Positions 18,081 through 27,351 of a stretch of 64,000 nucleotides of DNA are shown here, piece after piece. Below the pieces are notes generated by a model. It saw nothing but the letters and a program-made list of their open reading frames with translations, was not told the DNA's origin and ran no database searches. Every line of letters begins with the position of its first letter. Within the stretch, counting starts at the first letter, position 1. The position numbers were made by a program, and so were the translations under genes. This DNA comes from Flagellimonas allohymeniacidonis. GTDB taxonomy: Bacteria; Bacteroidota; Bacteroidia; Flavobacteriales; Flavobacteriaceae. The stretch lies in the NCBI RefSeq assembly GCF_004296335.1, contig NZ_SGIU01000001.1, forward strand, positions 969,290-1,033,289, read 5' to 3'.

Positions 18081-19355
18081 TTACATATTGAACAAAGGTC
18101 GATGACGCATTAACTCATTGACCTTTTTTCTTATGGCAGTGATATTTGCCTCATTGGCAGAATCATTGATTACCTCGTCAATTAACCCAACAATGGTCTC
18201 CATATCTTCTTCCACCAATCCCCTGGTGGTAATGGCCGGTGTTCCAAATCGAATTCCTGAAGTAATGAATGGCGATTGGTCATCAAAGGGAACCATATTT
18301 TTGTTGGCAGTAATGCCGGCATCCTCCAACGCCTTTTCGGCATCTTTGCCCGTGATGCCCTTATTGCGCAGGTCAATAAGCATCATGTGGTTGTCGGTGC
18401 CACCAGAAATGACTTTGTATTCTCTTTTCATAAAAGCCTTGGCCATGGCGTCGGCATTCTTTTTCACCTGCAACATATAGTGCAGAAAGTCATCGGTCAA
18501 TGCCTCCCCAAATGCGATGGCCTTGGCGGCAATGATATGCTCCAAGGGGCCTCCTTGATTTCCAGGAAAAACAGCAAGATCGAGCAAGCCCGACATCTTT
18601 CTCAGGTTTCCATTCTTCAAACGAATTCCAAAAGGATTTTCAAAATTCTCTCCCATCAAAATCAACCCCCCGCGAGGCCCACGTAATGTTTTATGCGTGG
18701 TAGTGGTTACGATATGACAGTGCGGAATGGGATCTTTAAGAATGCCTTTGGCAATTAAACCCGCAGGATGCGAAATATCTGCCAATAGAATGGCATTTAC
18801 ACGGTCTGCAATCTCACGAAATCGTGCGAAGTCCATATCACGGGAATAGGCAGAAGCTCCAGCAATGATCAATTTGGGTTTTTCCCTATCTGCAATTTCC
18901 TGAATTTTATCGTAGTTCAAAGTACCTGTCTCCTCATCAACTCCATAAAACACTGGGCGGTAAAGTTTTCCAGAAAAATTCACGGGAGAACCGTGGGTCA
19001 AATGTCCACCATGGGCGAGATCAAACCCTAAAATGGTATCGCCCGGTTGCAGACAAGCATGGTATACCGCTGCATTGGCCTGTGACCCCGAATGTGGTTG
19101 TACATTGGCATAGACCGCCCCGAAGAGCTCTTTGGCCCGGTCAATGGCAAGCTGCTCTACCTCATCTACTACCTCACAACCTCCGTAGTATCTTTTCCCC
19201 GGGTATCCTTCCGCATATTTGTTCGTCAAAACAGAGCCGGCGGCCTCCATGACCTGGGGGCTTGTGAAATTTTCAGAGGCAATTAGCTCAATTCCCTCAA
19301 TTTGTCGTTGGCGCTCACGCTCGATAAGGTCAAAAATTGCAGTATCTCTTTGCAT
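18081..19355 (-). CDS. glyA: serine hydroxymethyltransferase
   Basis: 424 residues from ATG 19355. The TTG at 19379 would add 8 residues but falls on the predicted -7 box, so it is rejected. The enzyme converts serine and tetrahydrofolate to glycine and 5,10-methylene-THF, using PLP. Visible family marks are [11 protein letters not shown] near the start, [15 protein letters not shown], the PLP-binding lysine in [14 protein letters not shown], and [12 protein letters not shown]. Normal length; stand-alone gene. Confidence 0.98.
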   Translation of the reverse strand: MQRDTAIFDLIERERQRQIEGIELIASENFTSPQVMEAAGSVLTNKYAEGYPGKRYYGGCEVVDEVEQLAIDRAKELFGAVYANVQPHSGSQANAAVYHACLQPGDTILGFDLAHGGHLTHGSPVNFSGKLYRPVFYGVDEETGTLNYDKIQEIADREKPKLIIAGASAYSRDMDFARFREIADRVNAILLADISHPAGLIAKGILKDPIPHCHIVTTTTHKTLRGPRGGLILMGENFENPFGIRLKNGNLRKMSGLLDLAVFPGNQGGPLEHIIAAKAIAFGEALTDDFLHYMLQVKKNADAMAKAFMKREYKVISGGTDNHMMLIDLRNKGITGKDAEKALEDAGITANKNMVPFDDQSPFITSGIRFGTPAITTRGLVEEDMETIVGLIDEVINDSANEANITAIRKKVNELMRHRPLFNM

Positions 19356-19376
19356 TCGGTCTATTTTAAGAAGTTT

Positions 19377-19384
19377 CAAAAGTA
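19377..19384 (-). promoter_or_regulatory. -7 promoter element of glyA
   Basis: Minus strand reads TACTTTTG, an exact TAnnTTTG, 21 bp before the ATG at 19355. No clear -33 TTG. Confidence 0.4.
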
Positions 19385-19601
19385 CGAATTGGTCATAAAA
19401 TAGTTCGTAAAAAAAAGACTTCGAGCAGGGATGTTATCAAAATAAAATCAACAATTTGGTGAAGGCCGGTTTCTCCCGAAATCCGAGAAAAATATAGTAT
19501 TTCATCGATTATATACTACCGTTCAACCTAAATCGTTAATACTAAGTAGGTTTTTGGCACGGCTGTTGAAAATCTATCTAAAGAATCATAAAACCAAAGA
19601 C

Positions 19602-20786
19602 ATGAAAAAACTAGTACTTTATAGCGTTGTGTTGCTACTCTTTTCATGCGGCGGGGTCAAAAAGACCCAAGAGGCCGTAAACAGTGGCAACTATATGGCC
19701 GCCATGAACAAGGCCATTAAGAACTTAGCTGAAAACAAGACAAGAAAGGGAAATCAGGCATACATTGTATTGCTTGAAGATGCCTTTGCCAAAAATGCGC
19801 AGAGAGAGCAAGAGCAGATCACTTTTCTGGAGCAAGATGGAAATCCGTCCAATTTGGAGACCATCTACAACAAATATGTACAGCTTAAAAATATTCAAAA
19901 TCGGATAAGACCATTGATGCCCTTAAGAATCAACGATGAGGGACGGGATGCCAATTTTCGATTTATGAACTACGACAATGCCATCTTGGAAACCAAGGAT
20001 GACCTGTCCGACTATTTGTACGTCAATGCCTCAGATTTGTTGAAATCGGCAAAATATAAGCAAGACTATAGAAATGCCTATAACGATTTCCAATATCTGC
20101 AAGAGCTAAGCCCTGGTTTTAAGGATACCGTTGAAAAAATGGACGAGGCCTATCAAAAAGGATTGGACTATGTGAAAGTTCAAATTGAAAACGAAACCGA
20201 ACAGGTGATTCCAGAACGTTTGGAAGAGGAGTTGTTGGACTTCAACACCTTTGGAATCGATAACTTTTGGACTAAGTTCCACTCCAGCCCCATGGCAAAC
20301 ATGAAGTATGACTATGCCTTGAACCTTGGGTTTCGAGAAATCAATATTTCTCCGGAAAGAGTGAACGAGACCCAAATTATTAAGGAGAAACAGATCAAGG
20401 ACGGTTATGAGTACCTGCTGGATGAAAACGGAAATGCCGTGAAAGACAGTTTGGGCAACCGTATTAAAGTGGACCGATTGCGAACCGTGCAGTGTAACTT
20501 TTATCAGTTTACACAGTTCAAGAGTGCCCAAATTGGGGCCAAGGTTAGCATCACGGATTTGGACAGTGGTCAAGAGGTGAACTCCTATCCCCTATCCTCC
20601 GAATTTGTCTTTGAGCACATATATGCCAATTACAAAGGGGACCGAAGAGCATTGGACAACGATTTGGTTGCACTATTGGATTTGGCCGCGGTGCCATTCC
20701 CAACCAACGAACAAATGGTGTACGATGCCGGAGAGGATTTAAAGGCACGACTAAAGAACATTGTTCGTCAACAACAATTTCAATAA
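19602..20786 (+). CDS. conserved hypothetical lipoprotein
   Basis: 394 residues from ATG 19602, which gives a clean lipoprotein signal (MKKLVLYSVVLLLFSC, cysteine 16); an in-frame upstream start at 19554 would bury that signal. The mature protein begins with a TPR-like helical part (EAVNSGNYMAAMNKAIKNLA), continues helical to about 210, and then turns to a mixed beta segment. Periplasmic, acidic and soluble. I do not know a function. It is followed at once by a strong terminator, so it is a single-gene unit. Confidence 0.85.
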   Translation: MKKLVLYSVVLLLFSCGGVKKTQEAVNSGNYMAAMNKAIKNLAENKTRKGNQAYIVLLEDAFAKNAQREQEQITFLEQDGNPSNLETIYNKYVQLKNIQNRIRPLMPLRINDEGRDANFRFMNYDNAILETKDDLSDYLYVNASDLLKSAKYKQDYRNAYNDFQYLQELSPGFKDTVEKMDEAYQKGLDYVKVQIENETEQVIPERLEEELLDFNTFGIDNFWTKFHSSPMANMKYDYALNLGFREINISPERVNETQIIKEKQIKDGYEYLLDENGNAVKDSLGNRIKVDRLRTVQCNFYQFTQFKSAQIGAKVSITDLDSGQEVNSYPLSSEFVFEHIYANYKGDRRALDNDLVALLDLAAVPFPTNEQMVYDAGEDLKARLKNIVRQQQFQ

Positions 20787-20792
20787 AACAAC

Positions 20793-20818
20793 AAGGCCCC
20801 AGTAAGGGGCCTTTTTTT
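20793..20818 (+). terminator. Rho-independent terminator
   Basis: AAGGCCCC (20793-20800), loop AGTAA, GGGGCCTT (20806-20813), then a T-run. It ends the 19602 lipoprotein transcript and overlaps the stop of the convergent ytxJ gene by 2 bp. Confidence 0.88.
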
Positions 20819-21206
20819 ATACGTATTCCTTAAGGTCGATATCGGCTATGGCACCATGCGAGGCATGGAACGATATCTCCCCGTTTTTAATTACCAATAA
20901 TTGTGGGGATTCATGGATCAATCCCAATTGGGATTCCACCGCGTTGGACACATCACGGTACTGATGTAGGTCTAAAAAGTAAATATCCACATCATCACCA
21001 AGATTGTAAGTGCCGGTGAACATATTCAAAACCATACGACTAATGCCGCATGTGGTCGAATGCTTAAAAATAAGCTGTGGTCGAGAGTCGGACTCTTGCA
21101 CAATTTCATCCAATTGATCTAAAGAAGTCAGTGGAATCCAAGGTACTTTCTGTACTTCCTTATTTGTCTCATCCCGCTTCCCAAAAACACTGTCGAATAA
21201 TCCCAT
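20817..21206 (-). CDS. ytxJ: bacillithiol system redox-active protein YtxJ
   Basis: 129 residues with a thioredoxin-like fold and a single reactive cysteine in KHSTTCGISR (about residue 53), the mark of YtxJ, a monothiol bacilliredoxin-like protein. VDIYFLDLHQYRDVSNAV and ESPQLLVIKNGE (with the cis-proline) complete the fold. It is thought to remove bacillithiol from mixed disulfides in the cytosol. Its presence suggests this organism makes bacillithiol, as many flavobacteria do (inference). Divergent from clpB. Confidence 0.92.
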   Translation of the reverse strand: MGLFDSVFGKRDETNKEVQKVPWIPLTSLDQLDEIVQESDSRPQLIFKHSTTCGISRMVLNMFTGTYNLGDDVDIYFLDLHQYRDVSNAVESQLGLIHESPQLLVIKNGEISFHASHGAIADIDLKEYV

Positions 21207-21291
21207 AGCATAAATTTAATACATCTGTCGGGAAGTCTTGAAAAGCTTACAGCTGACGAAATGTCCTGTGTTTTCAAGCATTTCCAGACAT

Positions 21292-21321
21292 TTTGGCGCT
21301 TTCCCCCACTTGGTAAGGTTG
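21292..21321 (+). promoter_or_regulatory. promoter of clpB
   Basis: TTTG at 21292-21295, an 18-bp spacer, then TAAGGTTG at 21314-21321 (one mismatch to TAnnTTTG). A start near 21328 puts the TTG at 21238 out of the transcript and supports ATG 21349 as the start. No CIRCE-type inverted repeat was seen. Confidence 0.45.
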
Positions 21322-21348
21322 TTGAACCTGATGAGAAAAATAATGAAA

Positions 21349-23949
21349 ATGAATTTCAACAATTTTACCATAAAATCACAAGAGGCCATTCAGCAGGCGC
21401 AGCAAATTGCCCAAGGCTTTGGCCATCAGCAGATTGAAAATGAGCACTTATTCAGGGCCATTTCAGAAGTCGATGAAAATGTGCTTCCCTTCATTCTTAA
21501 GAAATTGAATGTGAACATTGCTTTGGTCGGTCAAATTCTAGACAAGGAACTGGAAAGCCTTCCCAAAGTTTCTGGAGGTGAGATCATGCTTTCCCGTGAA
21601 GCTGGAAAAACCCTGACCGAGGCAAGTGCCATTGCCAAAAAGCAATCCGATGAATATGTTTCAATCGAGCATTTGCTCTTGGCCATTTTTAAATCCAAAA
21701 GCAAAATCGCCCAAATCCTAAAAGATCAAGGGGTAACCGAAAAAGATTTAAGTGCTGCCATTGCAGAGCTTCGAAAAGGTGGCAAGGTCACCTCGCAAAG
21801 CGCTGAAGACACCTATAACTCTTTGGACAAGTACGCAAGAAACCTTAACGAACTGGCAGATAGCGGAAAGTTGGATCCGGTAATCGGTAGGGACGAGGAA
21901 ATTCGTAGGGTGCTGCAAATTCTATCCCGTAGAACCAAGAACAACCCCATGCTAGTGGGAGAGCCTGGTGTGGGTAAAACAGCCATTGCGGAAGGTTTGG
22001 CCCACCGTATCGTGCAAGGTGATGTACCCGAAAACCTCAAGGATAAGGTTATCTATTCACTGGATATGGGTGCTTTGATAGCCGGAGCCAAATACAAAGG
22101 TGAGTTTGAGGAACGCTTAAAGTCGGTAATTAAGGAAGTAACCTCAGCAGATGGGGGAATCGTCCTCTTTATTGATGAAATCCATACCCTAGTTGGCGCC
22201 GGAGGAGGTCAAGGTGCGATGGATGCGGCCAATATTTTGAAACCAGCGCTTGCCCGAGGTGAACTTCGGGCCATTGGTGCCACAACATTGGATGAATACC
22301 AAAAATATTTTGAAAAGGACAAGGCACTCGAAAGGCGTTTCCAAAAAGTAGTGGTCGATGAACCTGATACGGAAAGTGCTATTTCCATTCTGCGAGGAAT
22401 CAAGGACAAATATGAGGCACACCACAAGGTGCGTATAAAAGATGAGGCTGTAATTTCAGCAGTGGAGCTTTCACAGCGATACATTACCAACCGGTTTTTA
22501 CCGGATAAGGCCATTGACCTTATGGACGAAGCTGCTTCGAAGCTTCGAATGGAAATTAACTCCAAACCTGAGGAACTCGATGTGCTTGACCGGAAGATCA
22601 TGCAACTTGAAATTGAGATTGAAGCCATCAAACGTGAAGACGATACGGCCAAGTTGCAAAGTTTGAATTTGGAGTTGGCCAATCTTAAGGAAGAACGCAA
22701 CGAAATCTTTGCCCAATGGGAAAGTGAGAAAACCGTTGTGGACAACATTCAGAAAACCAAGCAAGATATTGAGACCTTCAAACTGGAAGCGGAACGTGCT
22801 GAACGCAACGGAGACTATGGAAAAGTGGCCGAACTACGGTATGGAAAAATAAAAGAGGCCCAAGAGCGACTTGAAAAGTTGCATCAAGAATTGGCTGATC
22901 AGCAAAGTGCCGGAACCTTGATCAAGGAAGAAGTGACCAATGAGGACATTGCCGAGGTGGTTGCCAAATGGACCGGTATCCCTGTTACCAAAATGCTGCA
23001 GAGCGAACGCGAGAAACTGCTTCAGCTTGAAGAAGTTCTTCACAAAAGAGTGGTGGGCCAGGAAGAGGCCATTGAGGCGGTATCGGATGCGATTCGAAGA
23101 AGCAGGGCTGGGTTACAGGATGCTAAAAAGCCTATTGGTTCATTCCTTTTCTTGGGTAATACTGGTGTTGGTAAGACCGAATTGGCCAAGACTCTTGCAG
23201 CCTACCTTTTCGATGACGAAAATGCCATGACCCGAATCGATATGAGTGAGTACCAAGAGCGCCATTCGGTGAGTAGATTGGTGGGAGCCCCTCCCGGATA
23301 TGTGGGTTATGATGAAGGCGGACAGTTGACGGAGGCGGTTCGAAGAAAGCCTTACTCGGTCGTGCTTTTGGATGAAATTGAAAAGGCACACCCAGACACC
23401 TTCAATATCCTTCTTCAGGTATTGGATGACGGAAGACTTACGGACAACAAAGGCAGAGTGGCCGATTTTAAGAACACCATTATCATAATGACCAGTAATA
23501 TGGGCAGTCCCATCATTCAAGAAAAGTTTGAGGATGCTGTGGATTTGGATAGTGCAGCTGAATCTGCCCGTGTGGAGGTAATGGGTTTGTTACGACAGAC
23601 CATCAGGCCCGAGTTCCTAAACCGGATTGACGATATCATAATGTTCAGGCCATTGACGAGAGCCAACATTAAAGACATTGTAGGTCTACAATTGGAGCAG
23701 CTTAAAAAATTGGTTGCTAAGCAACACATTACTTTGGATGCCACTGAAGAGGCTATTGATTACTTGGCCCAAAAAGGGTACGATCCCCAGTTTGGTGCGC
23801 GACCTGTTAAGCGATTGATTCAAAAAGAGGTGCTGAACAACCTCTCAAAAGAATTGCTTGCCGGCAAAATAACAGCAGATAGTATTGTGCTGCTCGATTC
23901 TTTTGACGATAGCTTGGTTTTTAGAAATCAAAACGAGCTGGTAAAATAA
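21349..23949 (+). CDS. clpB: ATP-dependent chaperone ClpB
   Basis: 866 residues from ATG 21349. It is a hexameric disaggregase that works with DnaK. Order: N-domain (1-145; two Clp-N repeats), AAA+ module 1 with Walker A GEPGVGKT (204-211), the long ClpB-specific coiled-coil middle domain (about 400-525; PEELDVLDRKIMQLEIEIEA), AAA+ module 2 with Walker A GNTGVGKT (603-610), and the C-terminal ClpB domain. The middle domain separates it from ClpA and ClpC. Ends in a hairpin terminator. Confidence 0.98.
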   Translation: MNFNNFTIKSQEAIQQAQQIAQGFGHQQIENEHLFRAISEVDENVLPFILKKLNVNIALVGQILDKELESLPKVSGGEIMLSREAGKTLTEASAIAKKQSDEYVSIEHLLLAIFKSKSKIAQILKDQGVTEKDLSAAIAELRKGGKVTSQSAEDTYNSLDKYARNLNELADSGKLDPVIGRDEEIRRVLQILSRRTKNNPMLVGEPGVGKTAIAEGLAHRIVQGDVPENLKDKVIYSLDMGALIAGAKYKGEFEERLKSVIKEVTSADGGIVLFIDEIHTLVGAGGGQGAMDAANILKPALARGELRAIGATTLDEYQKYFEKDKALERRFQKVVVDEPDTESAISILRGIKDKYEAHHKVRIKDEAVISAVELSQRYITNRFLPDKAIDLMDEAASKLRMEINSKPEELDVLDRKIMQLEIEIEAIKREDDTAKLQSLNLELANLKEERNEIFAQWESEKTVVDNIQKTKQDIETFKLEAERAERNGDYGKVAELRYGKIKEAQERLEKLHQELADQQSAGTLIKEEVTNEDIAEVVAKWTGIPVTKMLQSEREKLLQLEEVLHKRVVGQEEAIEAVSDAIRRSRAGLQDAKKPIGSFLFLGNTGVGKTELAKTLAAYLFDDENAMTRIDMSEYQERHSVSRLVGAPPGYVGYDEGGQLTEAVRRKPYSVVLLDEIEKAHPDTFNILLQVLDDGRLTDNKGRVADFKNTIIIMTSNMGSPIIQEKFEDAVDLDSAAESARVEVMGLLRQTIRPEFLNRIDDIIMFRPLTRANIKDIVGLQLEQLKKLVAKQHITLDATEEAIDYLAQKGYDPQFGARPVKRLIQKEVLNNLSKELLAGKITADSIVLLDSFDDSLVFRNQNELVK

Positions 23950-23972
23950 ATAAGCTTAAATTCATAGTGGAA

Positions 23973-24013
23973 ATATGCCCCTATTTTGTTAAAAGTGGGG
24001 GCATATCTTTTTT
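23973..24013 (+). terminator. Rho-independent terminator after clpB
   Basis: ATATGCCCC (23973-23981) pairs with GGGGCATAT (23998-24006), and an inner ATTTT/AAAA adds pairs; CTTTTTT follows. Confidence 0.85.
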
Positions 24014-24075
24014 AAAATACCATGCAGTATATCTTTTTTATATATTAGCCTAAGACCAGACCATCCTGAACCAAC

Positions 24076-24678
24076 ATGGCCAAAAAAGCAGAAAGAACCA
24101 CCGCCTACATTATTGAAACGGTAGCTCCAATTTTTAATAAATACGGATATGTGGGCACCAGCATGAGCGACCTTACGGAAGCTACTGGACTTACCAAAGG
24201 GGCCATCTATGGGAATTTTGAGAATAAAGAAGCCCTCGCCCTATCAGCTTTTCAATACAATCAAAATCAGTTGCTTTCGATAATCGACGAAAAACTTGAT
24301 GTACCGGGTCAGGCCTTGGACAAACTGTTTTCCCTTATTCGTTTTTACCGTCAATATGATGTGTTCACCCTACCCTTTGGAGGTTGTCCGATTCTGAACG
24401 TTGGTGTGGATGCCCAAAACAACAATAAACTCCTTTCTGCAGCGGTTAAGGAAACCATTAAGGAAATTGAGGGCAAAATTGCCTTGGTATTGGAAAATGG
24501 TGTAAATGCGGAAGAAATTCGATTACCCGTGCCTCCGCTTCAATTTGCCAAACAACTTTTTACCATGTTGCAAGGGGCCATTGCCATGGCGACCATGACC
24601 CGAGATAGAAAGTACTTGGTGAACACCATCGCGTATCTTGAGCACTTGGTCAATTCTGAGATTGAAAAACTGAAATGA
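24076..24678 (+). CDS. TetR/AcrR family transcriptional regulator
   Basis: 200 residues with the N-terminal TetR HTH (about 10-55): MSDLTEATGLTKGAIYGNFENKEAL is the standard helix-turn-helix plus the YxxFxxKEAL tail (quoted in part: TKGAIYGNFENKEAL). The C-terminal ligand domain (about 80-200) contains GGCPILNVGVDA near 98, similar to the TetR_C_16/TetR-like group whose ligands are unknown. No target operator can be assigned. The nearest plus-strand gene is the phosphatase-fold lipoprotein, but a gap of 106 bp makes an operon uncertain. Confidence 0.93.
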   Translation: MAKKAERTTAYIIETVAPIFNKYGYVGTSMSDLTEATGLTKGAIYGNFENKEALALSAFQYNQNQLLSIIDEKLDVPGQALDKLFSLIRFYRQYDVFTLPFGGCPILNVGVDAQNNNKLLSAAVKETIKEIEGKIALVLENGVNAEEIRLPVPPLQFAKQLFTMLQGAIAMATMTRDRKYLVNTIAYLEHLVNSEIEKLK

Positions 24679-24784
24679 GCATTGTCTATGAATGATTTTG
24701 AATTCAGATGACCATTAGGAAAATAAAAATTAAAGATTACTTTTAAAATGCTGAACATCTAAGCAATAACCATTGATTTCCCAT

Positions 24785-25315
24785 ATGCGCAAGTTCTTTC
24801 AAGCTTTTATTATATTGTCGATTTGTTTGTTGGTTACCACAGGCTGTAACGAAGACAAAAAGACGGAGGTCGTTGATCCAGTGATTTCCACTTTTTATCT
24901 CATCCGACATGCTGAAAAGGACCGCACGGACCCAGAAAACAAAGACCCTGAATTGAACCAAGATGGATTGGACCGGGCCATAAAATGGGCAGAGGTCTTC
25001 GACCTCATTGAATTGGACGCCATTTATTCGACGCGATATGAAAGGACTTCGATGACTGCTGCACCCACCTCGGTTAAAAAAGAAATTGAAATCGAATATT
25101 ACGACCCATCATCGGTAGATATGGAGACCTTTAAGCAATCCAATGCGGGTAAAAATGTACTGGTCGTTGGGCACAGTAACACCACTCCTACCTTTGTGAA
25201 TCAACTCTTGGGGAAAAAGCTATATCCCCAAATGGAAGACACGGACAATAGCAGCCTTTTCATCGTTCGATTTATAGATGACGAGCCTACTTCCATCCGC
25301 CTCAAAATTGACTAA
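24785..25315 (+). CDS. histidine phosphatase (PGAM) superfamily lipoprotein
   Basis: 176 residues from ATG 24785; a TTG 12 bp upstream is less likely. A lipoprotein signal (LLVTTGC, cysteine 21) precedes a phosphoglycerate-mutase fold: the phospho-histidine is in YLIRHAEKDR (residue 43 region) and the second catalytic histidine in VVGHSNTTP. At this length it is one of the small periplasmic branch (like SixA or Ais-type). Substrate unknown. Convergent with the 25312 gene; the stop codons overlap as CTAA. Confidence 0.88.
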   Translation: MRKFFQAFIILSICLLVTTGCNEDKKTEVVDPVISTFYLIRHAEKDRTDPENKDPELNQDGLDRAIKWAEVFDLIELDAIYSTRYERTSMTAAPTSVKKEIEIEYYDPSSVDMETFKQSNAGKNVLVVGHSNTTPTFVNQLLGKKLYPQMEDTDNSSLFIVRFIDDEPTSIRLKID

Positions 25316-26055
25316 TTAGGTTTAACTTCTATCTCGGAAAGTTCGATTTTCGAAAGTAACTCCAGTTCTCCTGCTTCGAACAAGCGGTCTATTTCGAAAA
25401 TGTCGGTCCCTTTGGTTTTTGGCTTATAATTATTGTAATCCACAAAGCGTATACTATCCACATAACGCTCGTTATACGCTTCTCGAAAACGTTGTCCCCC
25501 GCCGTTCACGCGAAAATCATAGGCCAAATAATCAGGTTTTAGAGTTGCCTTGTTGAACCAATAGAGGTACACATCCTCAAAATCCTCACCGCCCATATCT
25601 TGGTCAAAGGTCACCTTGATCTTATAATAGTCCTTATCCTTGATTTTTACTTCACTGAGTAAGATTTTATTCACCGCCTTGTCATTCAGACCATATGGCA
25701 GCTTCACAAAGTAGTGAACCGAATTTACTGAATTGGAGTATCTTCTGGCTATGGAATCCGGCAGTGCAATAAGACTGTCATTGATGAATCGTTCCAAACC
25801 TTCGTTTGTTCTTTTATCTCGAATAACTATGGAATCCAGATAGGTATAGCGCTCCAGCGATTTGCCCTGCTCGTCATATTTTGAAATGTACTTTCGGTCC
25901 CTGAACAAAAAAGACACTTCATGATTTCTGAAATACTCCCCGCCACTATCTTGAATTGAGGAGTCAACGATTTTCTGGGCGGTCATAGCAGGTTCTGGCT
26001 GTTGTTTGCAAGAGATCAAGAACACCAGTAGTACGAAAGAAAGTAGTTTCTTCAT
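25312..26055 (-). CDS. DUF6503-like lipoprotein
   Basis: 247 residues from ATG 26055 (signal MKKLLSFVLLVFLISC, cysteine 16); an in-frame ATG 15 bp upstream is also possible. The mature part starts with a helix (AQKIVDSSIQDSGG) and then a beta-rich run with repeated aromatic strands (HEVSFLFRDRKYIS, YYKIKVTFDQDMGGEDFEDV), the look of the DUF6503 family, an outer-membrane lipoprotein of unknown role. The family name is from recall and not verified. Confidence 0.8.
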   Translation of the reverse strand: MKKLLSFVLLVFLISCKQQPEPAMTAQKIVDSSIQDSGGEYFRNHEVSFLFRDRKYISKYDEQGKSLERYTYLDSIVIRDKRTNEGLERFINDSLIALPDSIARRYSNSVNSVHYFVKLPYGLNDKAVNKILLSEVKIKDKDYYKIKVTFDQDMGGEDFEDVYLYWFNKATLKPDYLAYDFRVNGGGQRFREAYNERYVDSIRFVDYNNYKPKTKGTDIFEIDRLFEAGELELLSKIELSEIEVKPN

Positions 26056-26122
26056 TGGTATTAGTTTCATAGATAATCGTAAAAAGGTTCACAACATTAC
26101 AATTTTCTTAGGGAAGAGTTTC

Positions 26123-26130
26123 TATTTTTG
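26123..26130 (+). promoter_or_regulatory. -7 promoter element of smpB
   Basis: TATTTTTG is an exact TAnnTTTG, but only 6 bp separate it from the ATG at 26137. If real, the mRNA has almost no leader. No TTG is seen at the right distance. Confidence 0.3.
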
Positions 26131-26136
26131 CCCTTC

Positions 26137-26598
26137 ATGCAGAAAAACATCAACATAAAAAACAAAAGGGCCCGGTTCGATTATGAGCTCTTGGAAACCT
26201 ATACAGCTGGCATTGTTTTAGGGGGTACGGAAATTAAATCCCTTCGACTGGGCAAGGCATCGCTTTCCCAAAGTTTTTGCGAGTTCAATGAAAAGGGGGA
26301 GTTGTTTGTGATCAATATGCAGATTGATGAGTACAGCCATGGCGGCCACTATAACCATAAACCCAAGGCAGAGCGAAAACTGTTGCTCAATAAACAAGAG
26401 TTGCGAAAACTACGAAAGGAGGTTACCACTTCGGGGCTTACGATCGTTCCCGTTAACCTCTTTATCAATGAAAAGGGGTTGGCCAAAATGAACATTGCAT
26501 TGGCAAGGGGGAAAAAACAATATGACAAAAGGGAAACCATAAAGGACCGCGAAAGCAAACGCAGTCTTTCCAGAATCAAAAAGAACTTCAACAACTAG
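26137..26598 (+). CDS. smpB: SsrA-binding protein SmpB
   Basis: 153 residues, the normal length. SmpB binds tmRNA and places it in stalled ribosomes. Family marks: [20 protein letters not shown] near the start, GTEIKSLR, and the basic C-terminal tail ([17 protein letters not shown]). Starts at ATG 26137; a TTG at 26128 overlaps the -7 box. The tmRNA gene itself is not in this window. Its stop overlaps that of the convergent pcm gene as CTAG. Confidence 0.97.
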   Translation: MQKNINIKNKRARFDYELLETYTAGIVLGGTEIKSLRLGKASLSQSFCEFNEKGELFVINMQIDEYSHGGHYNHKPKAERKLLLNKQELRKLRKEVTTSGLTIVPVNLFINEKGLAKMNIALARGKKQYDKRETIKDRESKRSLSRIKKNFNN

Positions 26599-27236
26599 TT
26601 TTTGTTTTCCAACAAAGGGACAAAGCGAAAAAGGCCCAGTTCCTGCTTTTCAAACTCCTTTTCCGATTTTCTAATGAACAAGGTCATGACTTGCTCATCA
26701 GTTCCCACCGGAATCACAAGCCTACCTCCTACTTTAAGTTGCGATAACAACGCTTTGGGTACTTTCGGCGCACCTGCTGTGACAATAATCCCGTCAAACG
26801 GAGCGATTTTTGGGAGTCCTTTGTAGCCATCTCCAAAAATGACTTTTTTGGGACGGTATCCCATCCTATCGAAAAACAAACTGGTCTTTTTAAACAGTTC
26901 CTTTTGCCTCTCAATGGTATAAACTTTGGCTTTGAGCTCCAATAGAATAGCTGTTTGATAACCACTGCCTGTTCCTATCTCCAAGATGGAATCGTTGGGT
27001 TTTACTTGCAATAGCTCTGTTTGAAAAGCAACTGTGTAAGGTTGGGAAATGGTCTGACTGGCACCAATGGGAAAAGCTTTGTCTTGGTAGGCATGGTCCT
27101 CAAAACTGCTATCCAAAAAAAGATGTCGCGGCACGGCCTTAATCGCGTTTAAAACGTTTTCATCCTGAATGCCCTTGGAGGCTACAACCTGCGCCAATTT
27201 GTTGCGCATCCCCTTATGCTTTAGCGTATCTTTCAT
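26595..27236 (-). CDS. pcm: protein-L-isoaspartate O-methyltransferase
   Basis: 213 residues from ATG 27236, which matches the usual start ([14 protein letters not shown]); ATG 27353 would add 39 residues lacking family resemblance and overlap the divergent oxidoreductase. The enzyme methylates isoaspartyl residues of damaged proteins using SAM. Marks: [16 protein letters not shown], the SAM motif [14 protein letters not shown], and [16 protein letters not shown]-terminal [13 protein letters not shown] strand closes the domain. It lies convergent with smpB. Confidence 0.95.
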   Translation of the reverse strand: MKDTLKHKGMRNKLAQVVASKGIQDENVLNAIKAVPRHLFLDSSFEDHAYQDKAFPIGASQTISQPYTVAFQTELLQVKPNDSILEIGTGSGYQTAILLELKAKVYTIERQKELFKKTSLFFDRMGYRPKKVIFGDGYKGLPKIAPFDGIIVTAGAPKVPKALLSQLKVGGRLVIPVGTDEQVMTLFIRKSEKEFEKQELGLFRFVPLLENKN

Positions 27237-27351
27237 GCTTTTGGTCTGGTCTTCGAATTTAAAAAGTTTCCATCGAGAATCAACACAGGTTCGCTTCTTA
27301 TTTTCATGGGAAACTGATACCATATCCTTATTTTTGACAAAAATCTGACTC

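Noticed and set aside
19356..19379. TTG start adding 8 residues to glyA
   Set aside because: That codon overlaps an exact -7 box; the ATG at 19355 gives the usual family start.
19380..19601. Glycine-type riboswitch near glyA
   Set aside because: No aptamer pattern was visible, and the predicted leader of glyA is only about 13 bases.
21238..21348. Upstream TTG extension of clpB (37 residues)
   Set aside because: The extension has no ClpB resemblance and begins upstream of the predicted promoter; the family starts at the MNFNNFT region.
22209..22748. 179-residue antisense reading frame inside clpB
   Set aside because: It lies wholly inside the strongly coding clpB frame, has no start context, and its serine-rich composition is typical of the complement of a coding strand.
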